Below are positions 9,255 through 17,550 of a stretch of 64,000 nucleotides of DNA, one piece after another. The translations under genes and the position numbers were made by a program. The first letter of the stretch is position 1. Every line of letters starts with the position of its first letter. Below the pieces are notes generated by a model. It was given only the letters and a program-made list of their open reading frames with translations, made no database searches and was not told where the DNA came from. Origin of the DNA: Anaerolineaceae bacterium (lineage in GTDB: Bacteria > Chloroflexota > Anaerolineae > Aggregatilineales > Phototrophicaceae); the NCBI GenBank assembly GCA_026708325.1, contig JAPOVC010000016.1:1-64000 (forward strand), given 5' to 3'.

Positions 9255-10421
9255 ATGAGTATCACCCCGGGGCTGCGACGCAGACACGCGCTCACGCTGC
9301 TCGCGCTCGCAATTTTCGCTGCAGCGCTGGCGCTGCAGGGCGCGCCCATGAGCGGACAATCGGGATGCGCGGCGCCCGCCTTCGTGCGCTTCACAAGTTT
9401 CTGGGACACCACCGATTTTTGCATGCACACGGTGCCGCTGGAGGAAATCTTCTCCGGTGGCGTGCCGCCGGACGGCATTCCGCCCATCGATGACCCGGCC
9501 TTCGACTCGCTCGAGGTCGCCGAACAGTGGCTGCAACCGCAATCGCCCGTGCTCTCGCTGGAACTGGACGGTATCGCCCGCGCCTATCCCCTGGCGATTC
9601 TGACGCGCCACGAGATCGTCAACGACGTCTTCGACGACCAGCCCGTCGCCGTGACCTTCTGCCCGCTCTGCAACTCGGCCGTTGTCTTTGACCGCCGGGT
9701 GGATGGCGAGACGCTGCGCTTCGGCGTCTCCGGCAACCTGCGCCACAGCGACCTGGTGATGTGGGACGACCTGACCAAGAGCTGGTGGCAGCAGTTCACC
9801 GGCGAGGGCATCGTCGGCAGCTACGCCGGGACGCAGCTGGAGTTGCTGCCCTCACTGCTGGTCAGCTTCGGCGAGTTCGCGCAGCAGTATCCGCAGGGTG
9901 AGGTGCTCTCGCCCGGCATCCGCGGCTACGGCTCCAACCCCTACGTCGGCTACGACAGCAGCCCGCGCCCCTTCCTCTTCTTCGGCGAGCCGGACGGGCG
10001 GCTCTTCGCGACCGAGCGCGTGCTGGGCGCTTTCCTGGGCGGCGAGGCCGTCGCCTGGCCCTTCCCGGCGCTGAAGGAAGCGCCGGTCATCAACGACCGC
10101 ATCGGCGACTTCGAGGTCGTCGCCCTGTGGCAGCCTGGCCAGACCAGCGCGCTGGACGCCAGCGACATCAACAGCTCGCGCGACGTCGGCATGGCCGCGC
10201 TCTATGACCGCGAACTGGAGGGGCAGGTGCTCAGCTTCGCCCTGGATGATGAAGGGCGCATCGTGGACGAGCAGACCGGTACGCACTGGAACGTTTTCGG
10301 CACGGCGCTGGAGGGTGAACTGGCGGGCAGCCAGTTGCGGCAGCACCTCGCCTTCCCGCACTTCTGGTTCGCCTGGGCCGCCTTCCGCCCCGAGACCCGC
10401 GTCTACGGCCTGTCGGAATAG
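9255..10421 (+). CDS. DUF3179 domain protein, exported or membrane-anchored
   Basis: Protein of 388 residues. The first 35 residues form a signal peptide or anchor (arginines followed by a leucine/alanine-rich stretch). The body matches DUF3179: R-A-Y-P-L-A-I-L-T-R-H-E-I-V-N-D, then C-P-L-C-N-S-A-V-V-F-D, then S-G-N-L-R-H-S-D-L-V-M-W-D and the S-W-W-Q-Q-F motif. The C-P-L-C pair may bind metal or form a disulphide. The role of the family is unknown. I chose the ATG at 9255, with AGGGAAAGG upstream, over an ATG seven codons earlier. A stem-loop at 10431-10457 ends the unit. Confidence 0.8.
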   Translation: MSITPGLRRRHALTLLALAIFAAALALQGAPMSGQSGCAAPAFVRFTSFWDTTDFCMHTVPLEEIFSGGVPPDGIPPIDDPAFDSLEVAEQWLQPQSPVLSLELDGIARAYPLAILTRHEIVNDVFDDQPVAVTFCPLCNSAVVFDRRVDGETLRFGVSGNLRHSDLVMWDDLTKSWWQQFTGEGIVGSYAGTQLELLPSLLVSFGEFAQQYPQGEVLSPGIRGYGSNPYVGYDSSPRPFLFFGEPDGRLFATERVLGAFLGGEAVAWPFPALKEAPVINDRIGDFEVVALWQPGQTSALDASDINSSRDVGMAALYDRELEGQVLSFALDDEGRIVDEQTGTHWNVFGTALEGELAGSQLRQHLAFPHFWFAWAAFRPETRVYGLSE

Positions 10422-10430
10422 TCAGCAGCG

Positions 10431-10457
10431 GCAGGGGCTGTTCAGTGCAGCCCCTGC
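10431..10457. terminator. Bidirectional terminator hairpin
   Basis: A perfect ten-base-pair stem GCAGGGGCTG/CAGCCCCTGC with a seven-base loop lies between the convergent DUF3179 and Uma2 genes. The T-tract on either side is weak, so it may act on both strands through the strength of the stem. Confidence 0.65.
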
Positions 10458-10472
10458 TTCACACCCCCGCGT

Positions 10473-11048
10473 TCAGTCGGGGAAGAGTTCGCTCACTGCC
10501 ACCTGAAAACCGGGCAACACGTCGCCGCCCTCAATGAGGTCCGTTTCCGAAAACACGGCCACCTCCTCGTCCGCGCGATGGACCTCCACGCTGCGCGCGT
10601 CGGTATCGACCAGCCAGACCATTTGCGTGCCATGTTGCAGGTAACGCGCCGCCTTCGCGCGCAATTCGCGCCAGGTGTTGCTGTCGCTGCGAATCTCGAC
10701 GGCCATTCGCGGCGCCTCGCGCGGAATAGCATTGCCGAGCCGTGGATGGACGGCCAGATCCGGGCGGCTGCGCCAACCCTCCAGTTCGAAGAGGCAGTCG
10801 ATGGGCGCGCCATGACCCGGCAGCGCCCCGGTCAACAACCAACTGTTGAAGTGCATGGCAATGATGCTATGGACATCCGCGTGGATGTACTTCGGCGACA
10901 TAACGATGACGTCTCCCGCGGCGTTGCATTTGAAGTGGGTATCGGGATTGGCTTCGACCAGTGCGACGAACGCGTCCATCGTGATGTCGGCGTATTTCGA
11001 GATGATCGTACGGTCGGCGAACTTCAGGTTGTGTTCTGCGACAGCCAT
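10473..11048 (-). CDS. Uma2 family endonuclease-like protein (copy 1)
   Basis: Protein of 191 residues matching the Uma2/DUF820 family, which has a PD-(D/E)xK nuclease fold. Visible core elements are R-S-R-P-D-L-A-V (strand with Asp), A-V-E-I-R-S (Glu), then a lysine-containing helix R-A-K-A-A-R-Y-L and the strand M-V-W-L-V-D-T. The N-terminus has the family pattern M-D-A-F-V-A-L-V-E-A-N-P. The start has AGGAA eight bases upstream. It is a close paralogue of the next gene (11172-11747), and even the upstream leader is similar, so they arose by tandem duplication. The cellular role of Uma2 proteins is unsettled. Confidence 0.85.
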   Translation of the reverse strand: MAVAEHNLKFADRTIISKYADITMDAFVALVEANPDTHFKCNAAGDVIVMSPKYIHADVHSIIAMHFNSWLLTGALPGHGAPIDCLFELEGWRSRPDLAVHPRLGNAIPREAPRMAVEIRSDSNTWRELRAKAARYLQHGTQMVWLVDTDARSVEVHRADEEVAVFSETDLIEGGDVLPGFQVAVSELFPD

Positions 11049-11171
11049 GATGTATTCCTGTGTCTCACCTGCTCTAAGTGTACCCTGCAGGCCAGGCCAG
11101 CGCCGAAACGCGCTTCCATGGCCTGTGTACAGTTGCCATTCAGGGCTGTGCTGAGCAGTCCGGGTCTCAAA

Positions 11172-11747
11172 TCAGTCCGGAAACAGATCGCCAACCATCA
11201 CCTGGAAACCGGGCAGCACGTCGCCGCCTTCAATAACTTCCCTTTCTGCATGCACGGCCACCTCCGTATCCACGCGGTGGACCTCAACGCTGCGCGCGTC
11301 GGTATCGACCAGCCAGACCATCTGCGTGCCATGTTGCAGGTAACGCGCCGCCTTGGCCCGCAATTCCCGCCAGGTGTTGCTGGCGCTGCGTATCTCGACG
11401 GCCATTCGCGGCGCCTCGCGCGGGATGACATTCCCGACACGGCGGCCCACGGCGACGTCCGGGCGACAGCGCCAGCCTTCCAACTCGAAGGCGCAGGTCG
11501 TGGCTGCCCCAAATCCGGGCAGCACACCGGTGAACAGCCAGTTGCAAATGTGTGTGGCGACGAGGCCCCTGACGATGCCCTCAACATTAAAGGAAATCGT
11601 GGCGACGACATCTCCGGCAGCGTTGAAGCGGAGCAGCATGTAGTCGTGTCTGCCCACCAGTGCCACGAACTCCTCCATCGTGATGTCGGCGTACTTCGCG
11701 AGAATCGTGCCGTCGGGGATTTCCCAATCGAGCGAGTTTGTGTCCAT
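11172..11747 (-). CDS. Uma2 family endonuclease-like protein (copy 2)
   Basis: Protein of 191 residues, tandem paralogue of copy 1. It keeps the nuclease-fold core C-R-P-D-V-A-V, A-V-E-I-R-S and the R-A-K-A-A-R-Y-L helix. A stretch of about 140 bases around 11280-11425 is nearly identical to copy 1, while the flanks have diverged more. I chose the ATG at 11747 because AGGA lies about eleven bases upstream and the start aligns with copy 1; a 35-residue upstream extension overlaps the end of the deoxyribosyltransferase gene. Confidence 0.85.
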   Translation of the reverse strand: MDTNSLDWEIPDGTILAKYADITMEEFVALVGRHDYMLLRFNAAGDVVATISFNVEGIVRGLVATHICNWLFTGVLPGFGAATTCAFELEGWRCRPDVAVGRRVGNVIPREAPRMAVEIRSASNTWRELRAKAARYLQHGTQMVWLVDTDARSVEVHRVDTEVAVHAEREVIEGGDVLPGFQVMVGDLFPD

Positions 11748-11820
11748 GATGAAGTCCTGTGTCTCGCCTGCTATCAGTTTGCTCCAGTCCTGTTTGCTGT
11801 AGTCTGGACGAAACGCTTTC

Positions 11821-12252
11821 TCAGCGCGGCCGCAGACCCTGCTCGCGGGCATGGCCCTGCAGATAGTCCTCCAGTTCCGCCAGCGAGCGCACCAGGCGGT
11901 TCAGCGAAAACTGCAGCATCAGATTGACCACCTGGTCGTCGAAGGTCAGGCGCATGTCCGTGTAGACGCCGACCAGGTGCTTGCCGCGCGCGTAGGCGTA
12001 ACCCAGCTCCCAGGCGGTGCCGTCGTCGCTGGTGACGCCGTTCAGGTTGGCGATCACGAGCTCCGCCCGCTCCAGATTCTGCACGTCCCAGTGGAAAATC
12101 GCCTCGGGGTCGAAGCTGTCGCCGCTGTCGGGCGCCTGATCGCGATGCGGCAGAAAGGTCTCGAAACCCGCGTCCTCGGCCACCGCGTTGATCTGCTCGT
12201 CGAACCAGCGTTCCCCCTCGTTGAAGAGCGGGCCGGCTATGTAGGCGTACAT
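11821..12252 (-). CDS. Nucleoside 2-deoxyribosyltransferase family protein
   Basis: Protein of 143 residues, the usual size. It opens M-Y-A-Y-I-A-G-P-L-F, the N-terminal strand and P-loop-like turn of the family, and has D-G-T-A-W-E-L-G-Y-A-Y-A at 78-88, where E82 fits the catalytic nucleophile. Family members transfer deoxyribose between bases or hydrolyse deoxynucleotides in salvage or pool cleaning. The ATG at 12252 has AGGAAG seven bases upstream. It is followed by the Uma2 copy 2 gene on the same strand and is divergent from cofE. Confidence 0.82.
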   Translation of the reverse strand: MYAYIAGPLFNEGERWFDEQINAVAEDAGFETFLPHRDQAPDSGDSFDPEAIFHWDVQNLERAELVIANLNGVTSDDGTAWELGYAYARGKHLVGVYTDMRLTFDDQVVNLMLQFSLNRLVRSLAELEDYLQGHAREQGLRPR

Positions 12253-12329
12253 CGCTGTCTTCCTGTCGCTGACCTTCCCGCGATTATCCACATTCCCGTG
12301 TCCCGCGTCAGTCCGCGCCCCTGTGATTT

Positions 12330-13217
12330 ATGCGACCGGGCTGCCATAATGCCGCCCATGAAACTCCGTGGGAGATTCCCGCTCTGCCTCCCCTGATCAT
12401 CTGGCCGCTACCGGCGCCGCTGCGCCAGGCCGCCTTCGACCTGCCTGAGGTCATCGACGCCGCGCTGGCGCAGGCGCCAGCGGGCTTGCAGGAGGGCGAC
12501 GTTCTGGCCGTCTCCAGCAAGTACGCGGCCATCAGCGAAGGCCGCGTGCTGCGTCTGGCCGACGTGGAGGTCACGCCGCAGGCCCTCGCCCTGGCGCGAC
12601 GCTACCGCATGCAGCCGGTCATGGCGCAACTGGTGTTGCAGGAAGCCGACCACATCTTCGGCGGCATCGAAATGGGCTTTCTGCTGACCGTGAAGTGCGG
12701 CATCCTGTCGCCCAACGCCGGTCTCGATCGCTCGAACATTCCCGCAGGCCAGGTGGTGCTCTTCCCCGCCCGTCCCTACGTGACGGCCGCGCGCCTGCGC
12801 GAGGCGCTGCGGCAGAGTCAGGGCGTGAACGTCGGCGTGGTGCTGACCGACAGCTGGCTCGTCCCGGGCCGCCTGGGCAGCAGCGGCGTGGCCCTGGCGA
12901 CGGCCGGCTTCCGGCCCGTAAAGGACGAACGCGGCCAGCGCGATCTCTTCGGCAATCCCATGACCGTCACCCACCGCGGCATGGCGGATACCATCAGCGC
13001 CGCGGCGCAACTGGTGATGGGCGAGCGCGACGAGGCGACGCCGCTGGCCATCGTGCGCGGCAGCGGCGTGGACCTGGACGATGCAGCGGTCTCGCCCGCG
13101 GACGTGGCCATCCCCTGGCAGCACTGCATTTACGTCGAATCGCTGACGCGCGGGCTGCTGGCGGATGACGCTGCCACGCTTCCCGGCTCTTCCGCCGCGG
13201 AGGCGGTCAGGGCATGA
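12330..13217 (+). CDS. cofE: Coenzyme F420-0:L-glutamate ligase (CofE/FbiB N-domain)
   Basis: Protein of up to 295 residues. It matches CofE: G-D-V-L-A-V-S-S-K, then K-C-G-I-L-S-P-N-A-G-L-D-R-S-N, then V-V-L-T-D-S-W-L-V-P-G-R-L-G and the D-L-F-G-N-P-M region. CofE adds glutamate residues to F420-0 using GTP, so the organism probably makes cofactor F420. It lacks the C-terminal nitroreductase-like domain of actinobacterial FbiB. The start is uncertain: the ATG at 12330 gives a leading stretch of about 20 unusual residues, and a CTG codon a little downstream, preceded by GGGAG, could be used. The stop overlaps the next gene by four bases (ATGA), so the two are co-translated. Confidence 0.82.
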   Translation: MRPGCHNAAHETPWEIPALPPLIIWPLPAPLRQAAFDLPEVIDAALAQAPAGLQEGDVLAVSSKYAAISEGRVLRLADVEVTPQALALARRYRMQPVMAQLVLQEADHIFGGIEMGFLLTVKCGILSPNAGLDRSNIPAGQVVLFPARPYVTAARLREALRQSQGVNVGVVLTDSWLVPGRLGSSGVALATAGFRPVKDERGQRDLFGNPMTVTHRGMADTISAAAQLVMGERDEATPLAIVRGSGVDLDDAAVSPADVAIPWQHCIYVESLTRGLLADDAATLPGSSAAEAVRA

Positions 13218-14299
13218 GACGGCTGCGGGACCTGGGCGTCGAGCCGGGGCGGCTGCCGCCGGGCCGACACAACGCCATCACGGACGTGCCGGGCGTACGC
13301 GTGGGGCACACGACGTTGATCAGGGGCGAGGGACCGCTGCGGGAAGGCGTCGGCCCCGTGCGCACGGGCGTGACCGCCGTACTGCCCCATGGCGGCAATA
13401 CCTATCGCGACAAGGTCGCCGCGGCCGTTTACTCCTTCAATGGCTACGGCAAGGTGATGGGCTTCGAGCAGATCCGCGAGCGCGGCAGCCTGGAGACCCC
13501 CGTCCTGCTCACCAGCAACCTCAACGTGGCGCGCGCCGGCGACGCCCTGATGAGCTACATGCTGCGGCAGAACCCGGATATCGCGCTGACCACCGGCACG
13601 GTCAACTGCGTCGTCGGGGAATGCAACGACGGCATGCTCAGCGACGCCCGCGGTCGCCATATCGGGCCGGAACAGGTCTTCGCGGCCATCGATGGCGCGT
13701 GCGGCGGGCCGGTGGCGGAAGGCAACGTGGGCGGCGGCACGGGCACCACCTGCTACCAGTTCAAGGGCGGCATTGGCACGGCCTCACGTCGGCTGCCCGA
13801 AGAGGGTTACTGCGTCGGCGCGCTGGTACAGGCCAACCACGGGCTGCGTGAGGAACTGCTGGTGCTCGGCGTGCCGGTGGGCCTGGCGCTGGCGGACGAG
13901 GAGAAGCCGCGCCACAACCCCGGCTCAATCATGATCGTGCTGGCCAGCGACGCGCCGCTGGACGCGCTGCAATTGACGCGCGTGGCGAAGCGCGCCGCCA
14001 TCGGCCTGGCGCGCACCGGCACGGTCAGCCACGACCAGAGCGGCGATTTCATCATCGCCTTCGCCACCGGCACGCGCATCCCGCACGAGCCGGAAAACCT
14101 GCTGCTCCAGTCGCCCCGACTGCATGATCGCAGCGACATTCTCGATTTGCTCTTCCTGGCGACGGTGGAGGCGGTGGAGGAGGCCATCCTCAACGCGCTG
14201 CTGGCCGCCGAGACCATGACCGGCCGCGACGGCGTGCGTGCCCCCGCCCTTCCGCCTGACCGGCTCTGTGAACTGCTGCGACGCCACGGTCGCCTGTGA
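13214..14299 (+). CDS. P1 family peptidase (DmpA/BapA-like aminopeptidase)
   Basis: Protein of 361 residues. It opens with I-T-D-V-P-G-V-R-V-G-H, the family signature, and has N-P-G-S238-I-M-I-V-L-A-S-D-A-P-L, where S238 is the residue that in DmpA-type enzymes becomes the N-terminal nucleophile after self-cleavage. Further conserved parts are G-G-N-T-Y and G-N-V-G-G-G-T-G. These enzymes cleave N-terminal amino acids, D-amino acid amides or beta-peptides. It is translationally coupled to cofE through an ATGA overlap, though no direct biochemical link to F420 is known to me. Confidence 0.87.
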   Translation: MRRLRDLGVEPGRLPPGRHNAITDVPGVRVGHTTLIRGEGPLREGVGPVRTGVTAVLPHGGNTYRDKVAAAVYSFNGYGKVMGFEQIRERGSLETPVLLTSNLNVARAGDALMSYMLRQNPDIALTTGTVNCVVGECNDGMLSDARGRHIGPEQVFAAIDGACGGPVAEGNVGGGTGTTCYQFKGGIGTASRRLPEEGYCVGALVQANHGLREELLVLGVPVGLALADEEKPRHNPGSIMIVLASDAPLDALQLTRVAKRAAIGLARTGTVSHDQSGDFIIAFATGTRIPHEPENLLLQSPRLHDRSDILDLLFLATVEAVEEAILNALLAAETMTGRDGVRAPALPPDRLCELLRRHGRL

Positions 14300-14302
14300 C
14301 TG

Positions 14303-14863
14303 TCAGACCGTCTGCAGCGGCGGAAAGACCTCGTTCACACTGACGCGGAAGCCCGGCAGCGTTGCGCCGCCCTCAAGGACATCCCCGCCGGACAAGGTCT
14401 GCGCAGCCTCACCCGCGCGATGTAGTTCCAGCGAACGCGACTCAGGGTAGACCAGCCACACCATTTGTGTGCCGCGCTCCAGATAGCGAGCGGCCTTCGC
14501 CCGTAACTCACTGCGCGGGTTGCTTTCGCTGCGAATTTCCACCGCCAGCAACGGCGCTTCTCGCGGGATGGGCTCGCAATCCCCTGGCTGGACAGCCACG
14601 TCGGGCCGGCAACGCCAGCCACCAATTTCGTGGACCACCTCCGTCGCGGCGCGGTAACCTGGCAGGGCGCCGCCTCGGAGCCACAGCTTGAGCAACATGA
14701 CAATTTCGCCCTGGGTATCTCCATGGACCCACTTCGGTGACATTTCAACGACGTCTCCCCGGGCATCGAATTTGTAGTGGCGTTCGGGGTTGCGCTCAAC
14801 CAGCGCAATAAATTCTTCCATGGTTATGCGACTGGCGTGAGCGACGGGAGCTTCAACGACCAT
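14303..14863 (-). CDS. Uma2 family endonuclease-like protein (copy 3)
   Basis: Protein of 186 residues with the Uma2 core C-R-P-D-V-A-V, A-V-E-I-R-S-E-S-N, the R-A-K-A-A-R-Y-L helix and M-V-W-L-V-Y-P. Its N-terminal half resembles copies 1 and 2 (M-E-E-F-I-A-L-V-E-R-N-P), but its C-terminal 80 residues are almost identical to copy 4. That makes it look like a recombined gene. The ATG at 14863 has GGAG upstream. It converges with the P1 peptidase gene with three bases between the stops. Confidence 0.85.
   Translation of the reverse strand: MVVEAPVAHASRITMEEFIALVERNPERHYKFDARGDVVEMSPKWVHGDTQGEIVMLLKLWLRGGALPGYRAATEVVHEIGGWRCRPDVAVQPGDCEPIPREAPLLAVEIRSESNPRSELRAKAARYLERGTQMVWLVYPESRSLELHRAGEAAQTLSGGDVLEGGATLPGFRVSVNEVFPPLQTV
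14319..14557 (-). repeat. 239-bp near-identical segment shared with 14951-15189
   Basis: The C-terminal coding part of Uma2 copy 3 matches that of copy 4 over 239 bases without indels and with only about ten differences, most of them near the gene ends. The rest of the two genes is clearly diverged. The sharp identity boundary near the A-V-E-I codons points to gene conversion or a recent partial duplication. Confidence 0.8.
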
Positions 14864-14937
14864 GTCTGCTCTCCGGTATCTCGTCGTTCCCATTGTACCC
14901 GCTGCGTCACGCAGAGGCGTTTGACTTTCCTGTGGTG

Positions 14938-15486
14938 TCAGTTAACTGGCGGCGGAAAGACCTCGCTCACGTTGACGCGGAAGCCCGGCAGCGTCGCGCC
15001 GCCCTCTAGGACATCCTCGCCGGACAAGGTCTGCGCAGCCTCACCCGCGCGATGTAGTTCCAGCGAACGCGACTCAGGGTAGACCAGCCACACCATTTGT
15101 GTGCCGCGCTCCAGATAGCGAGCGGCCTTCGCCCGTAACTCACTGCGCGGGTTGCTTTCGCTGCGAATTTCCACCGCCAGCAACGGCGCCACCCGCGGGT
15201 AGGGGTCCGCCCGTTCCAGCTGGATGGCCACATCCGGGATACACAGCCAGCCGTCCAGATCGTGCGTCGCTTCTGTGCCAACCGCATATTCAGACAATGA
15301 GCCGGAACCCAGCCAGTCGTCAAGCATTTTCCCGATCCGCAGTTGCAGTTTGCTGTGCATCCAGCTCGGCGACATTTCGATGATGGCTCCGTTGGCGGCG
15401 GGTTTGAACCTGCGCTCCGGGTAACGCTCCTCCAGTTCGAGGAATTCCCGCAGGCTGAGTCTCTTTTCGCTGGTGGCGACGGCCAT
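14938..15486 (-). CDS. Uma2 family endonuclease-like protein (copy 4, mosaic)
   Basis: Protein of 182 residues. The N-terminal part (M-A-V-A-T-S-E-K-R-L-S-L-R-E-F-L) is almost identical to copy 5, the C-terminal part is almost identical to copy 3, and the middle (I-P-D-V-A-I-Q-L-E-R-A-D) is unique. All PD-(D/E)xK core residues are kept: I-P-D, A-V-E-I and the lysine helix. A longer in-frame reading that extends upstream to 16254 is false, because it crosses copy 5 in the wrong frame; the ATG at 15486 aligns exactly with that of copy 5. Confidence 0.83.
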   Translation of the reverse strand: MAVATSEKRLSLREFLELEERYPERRFKPAANGAIIEMSPSWMHSKLQLRIGKMLDDWLGSGSLSEYAVGTEATHDLDGWLCIPDVAIQLERADPYPRVAPLLAVEIRSESNPRSELRAKAARYLERGTQMVWLVYPESRSLELHRAGEAAQTLSGEDVLEGGATLPGFRVNVSEVFPPPVN

Positions 15487-15499
15487 GGCCGGTCTCCTG
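15365..15499 (-). repeat. 135-bp near-identical segment shared with 15969-16103
   Basis: The start codon region and first 40 codons of Uma2 copy 4, plus about 13 bases of its leader, match those of copy 5 over 135 bases with about seven differences and no indels. Immediately beyond the block the leaders become unrelated. Confidence 0.8.
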
Positions 15500-15538
15500 T
15501 GGCTCAACATCCCTGTGACACCCGGCTTAAGCGCGTCC

Positions 15539-16090
15539 TCAACCCTGAGGCGCGGGCGGGAAGATTTCTTCCACGCTGACGCGGAAGCCCGGCAGCGTCG
15601 CGCCGCCTTCAAGAACATCCCCGCCGGACAAGGTCTGCGCAGCCTCGCCCGCGCGATGTAGTTCCAGCGAACGCGACTCCGGGTAGACCAGCCACACCAC
15701 TTGTGTGCCGCGCTCCAGATAGCGAGCGGCCTTTGCGCGCAACTCTGGGCGCGTGTTGCTCCTGCTTTCAATTTCGACGGCCAGTAGCGGCGCTTCGCGC
15801 GGGTAGTCTTCGCCCTCCAGCGGCAAAACGGCCACGTCCGGCACGCAGAGCCAGCCGTCAAGGTCGTGGGTGATCTCCACGCCGGCACCGAATCCTGACA
15901 AGTGTTCAGTCTCCAGCCAGTTCTGCAGCAATCTGTAAATCCATCCCTCAATAAATCCATGACTGCGACTCGGCGACATTTCGATGATGGCTCCGTTGGC
16001 GGCGGGTTTGAACCTGCGCTCCGGATAACGCTCCTCCAGCTCGAGGAATTCCCGCAGGCTGAGTCTCTTTTCATTGATGGCGACGGCCAT
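15539..16090 (-). CDS. Uma2 family endonuclease-like protein (copy 5)
   Basis: Protein of 183 residues with the core V-P-D-V-A-V, A-V-E-I-E-S and R-A-K-A-A-R-Y-L. It shares its first 40 codons nearly exactly with copy 4 and shows a more diverged version of the common C-terminal half. The ATG at 16090 sits in the shared block. It is the promoter-proximal member of the three-gene group 16090-14303 and is divergent from the sulfatase gene. Confidence 0.84.
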   Translation of the reverse strand: MAVAINEKRLSLREFLELEERYPERRFKPAANGAIIEMSPSRSHGFIEGWIYRLLQNWLETEHLSGFGAGVEITHDLDGWLCVPDVAVLPLEGEDYPREAPLLAVEIESRSNTRPELRAKAARYLERGTQVVWLVYPESRSLELHRAGEAAQTLSGGDVLEGGATLPGFRVSVEEIFPPAPQG

Positions 16091-16206
16091 GGCCGGTCTC
16101 CTGCGTATCGCTGTCCCCAAGTATAGCCTGAGTGCTGCCCGGGCGACGGCGCCTGTGTGTTACTCTCCCCCCGTTCCGCCGCGCCGGAGTACCCACGGAG
16201 AGCCTC

Positions 16207-17499
16207 ATGCGACCCAACATCGTCTTCATCACCTGTCACGACCTGGGGCGACACCTGGGTTGTTACGGCCAGGACACGGTGGCCTCACCGGCGCTGGATG
16301 CCCTCGCCGTGCGCGGTCTGCTCTTCGAACGCAGCTTCTGCACGGCGCCGCAGTGCAGCCCCTCACGCGCTGCCCTGCATACCGGCCGCCACGCCCACGC
16401 CAACGGCATGCACGGCCTGGCGCACGATCCCTTCCGCTGGCGTCTGCACGCCGACGAGCGGCACCTGGCGCATCATTTGCGCGAGACCGGCTATCGCACA
16501 GCGCTCTTCGGCATCCAGCACCTGACGGACGCCGCCGGGGCGCCCGACCTGGGCTACGACGAGATCCACGACCGGGCGCCCGCGGCCCTGTTGGGTCAGG
16601 CCGCGTCGGAATGGCTCGCGACGCGCGCCGCCAGGGCGCAACCCTTTTACCTGGAAGTCGGTTTCTTCGAACCGCACCGCCGCTGGGATTTCGGCGGCGT
16701 GGAACCTGACGATCATCTCGGCGCGGCCCTGCCCCCTTACCTGCCACAGACGCCGGAGGCGCGCGCCGAAGTCGCGGAGCTGCAGGGCGCCATCGCGGCG
16801 CTGGACGCGGCCGTCGGGCAGATCGTGGCGACGCTGGAGTCCCAGGGCCTGCTGCGGGACACCTGGCTGATCTTCGTCACCGACCACGGCCTGGCCATGC
16901 CGCGGGCCAAGTGCACGCTCTACGATCCTGGCATCGAAACGGCGCTGCTGATGCACTGGCCCGCCGGCGGGTTGACGGGCGGAAGGCGAATCCCGCAAAT
17001 GATCAGCCACGTGGACGTCGTGCCGTCCGTGCTGGAGGCGCTGGGTCTGGAGCGGCCGCCGCGCCTGCACGGACGCAGCTTCTGGCGGCTGCTGCAGGGC
17101 GCGAACTATGAGGCGCGCGACGTCGTCTTCGCCGGCAAGACCTTCCACACCGCCTGGGAGCCCATGCGCGGCCTGCGCACGGAAGATCACAAGCTCATTC
17201 TGAATCTCTGTCAGGACGTCGCCGTCAACGTGCCGTCCGACATTCAGCTCAGCCCCGTCTACCCACAGATGATCGAGGCGATCAGCGCGCGCCGGGCGAC
17301 CGTCGAGCTTTACGACCTGCGGGCGGACCCGCTCGAACAGGACAACCTGGCCGACCAGGCGCCGCACCAGGGCCTCAAACGCGCGCTACTGGAACGCCTC
17401 TACCGCTGGATGGAGGGCACGGGCGACCCGCTGCTGCAGGGCCCGGTGGCCTCGCCCGCCTGGGAGGACGCGATCGCGGCGCTGCGCCGCGCCACCTGA
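16207..17499 (+). CDS. Sulfatase (formylglycine-dependent, type I)
   Basis: Protein of 430 residues without a signal peptide. The sulfatase signature C50-S-P-S-R54 gives the cysteine that is converted to formylglycine. The N-terminal strand P-N-I-V-F-I-T-C-H-D has a metal-binding aspartate, and F-V-T-D-H-G-L near residue 220 supplies further metal ligands. Members hydrolyse sulfate esters of sugars or small molecules. The ATG at 16207 has GGAG seven bases upstream; the longer reading to 16132 is not needed. The gene stands alone next to the SRP RNA gene. A phosphonate or phosphodiester hydrolase role within the same superfamily cannot be excluded. Confidence 0.87.
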   Translation: MRPNIVFITCHDLGRHLGCYGQDTVASPALDALAVRGLLFERSFCTAPQCSPSRAALHTGRHAHANGMHGLAHDPFRWRLHADERHLAHHLRETGYRTALFGIQHLTDAAGAPDLGYDEIHDRAPAALLGQAASEWLATRAARAQPFYLEVGFFEPHRRWDFGGVEPDDHLGAALPPYLPQTPEARAEVAELQGAIAALDAAVGQIVATLESQGLLRDTWLIFVTDHGLAMPRAKCTLYDPGIETALLMHWPAGGLTGGRRIPQMISHVDVVPSVLEALGLERPPRLHGRSFWRLLQGANYEARDVVFAGKTFHTAWEPMRGLRTEDHKLILNLCQDVAVNVPSDIQLSPVYPQMIEAISARRATVELYDLRADPLEQDNLADQAPHQGLKRALLERLYRWMEGTGDPLLQGPVASPAWEDAIAALRRAT

Positions 17500-17515
17500 A
17501 GGTCGCCCTCCGCGC

Positions 17516-17544
17516 TTGCCGCGACCCGGCAAGCCCGCTAGTAT
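17516..17544 (+). promoter_or_regulatory. Sigma-70-type promoter of the SRP RNA gene
   Basis: TTGCCG at 17516-17521 and TAGTAT at 17539-17544 are separated by exactly 17 bases. The predicted start, about seven bases downstream, coincides with the first base of the terminal stem of the SRP RNA. Confidence 0.65.
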
Positions 17545-17550
17545 GGGGTC

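Noticed and set aside
14938..16254. 438-residue frame that seems to join two Uma2 domains
   Set aside because: The upstream half is copy 5 read in the wrong frame; only the part from 15486 down is a real gene.
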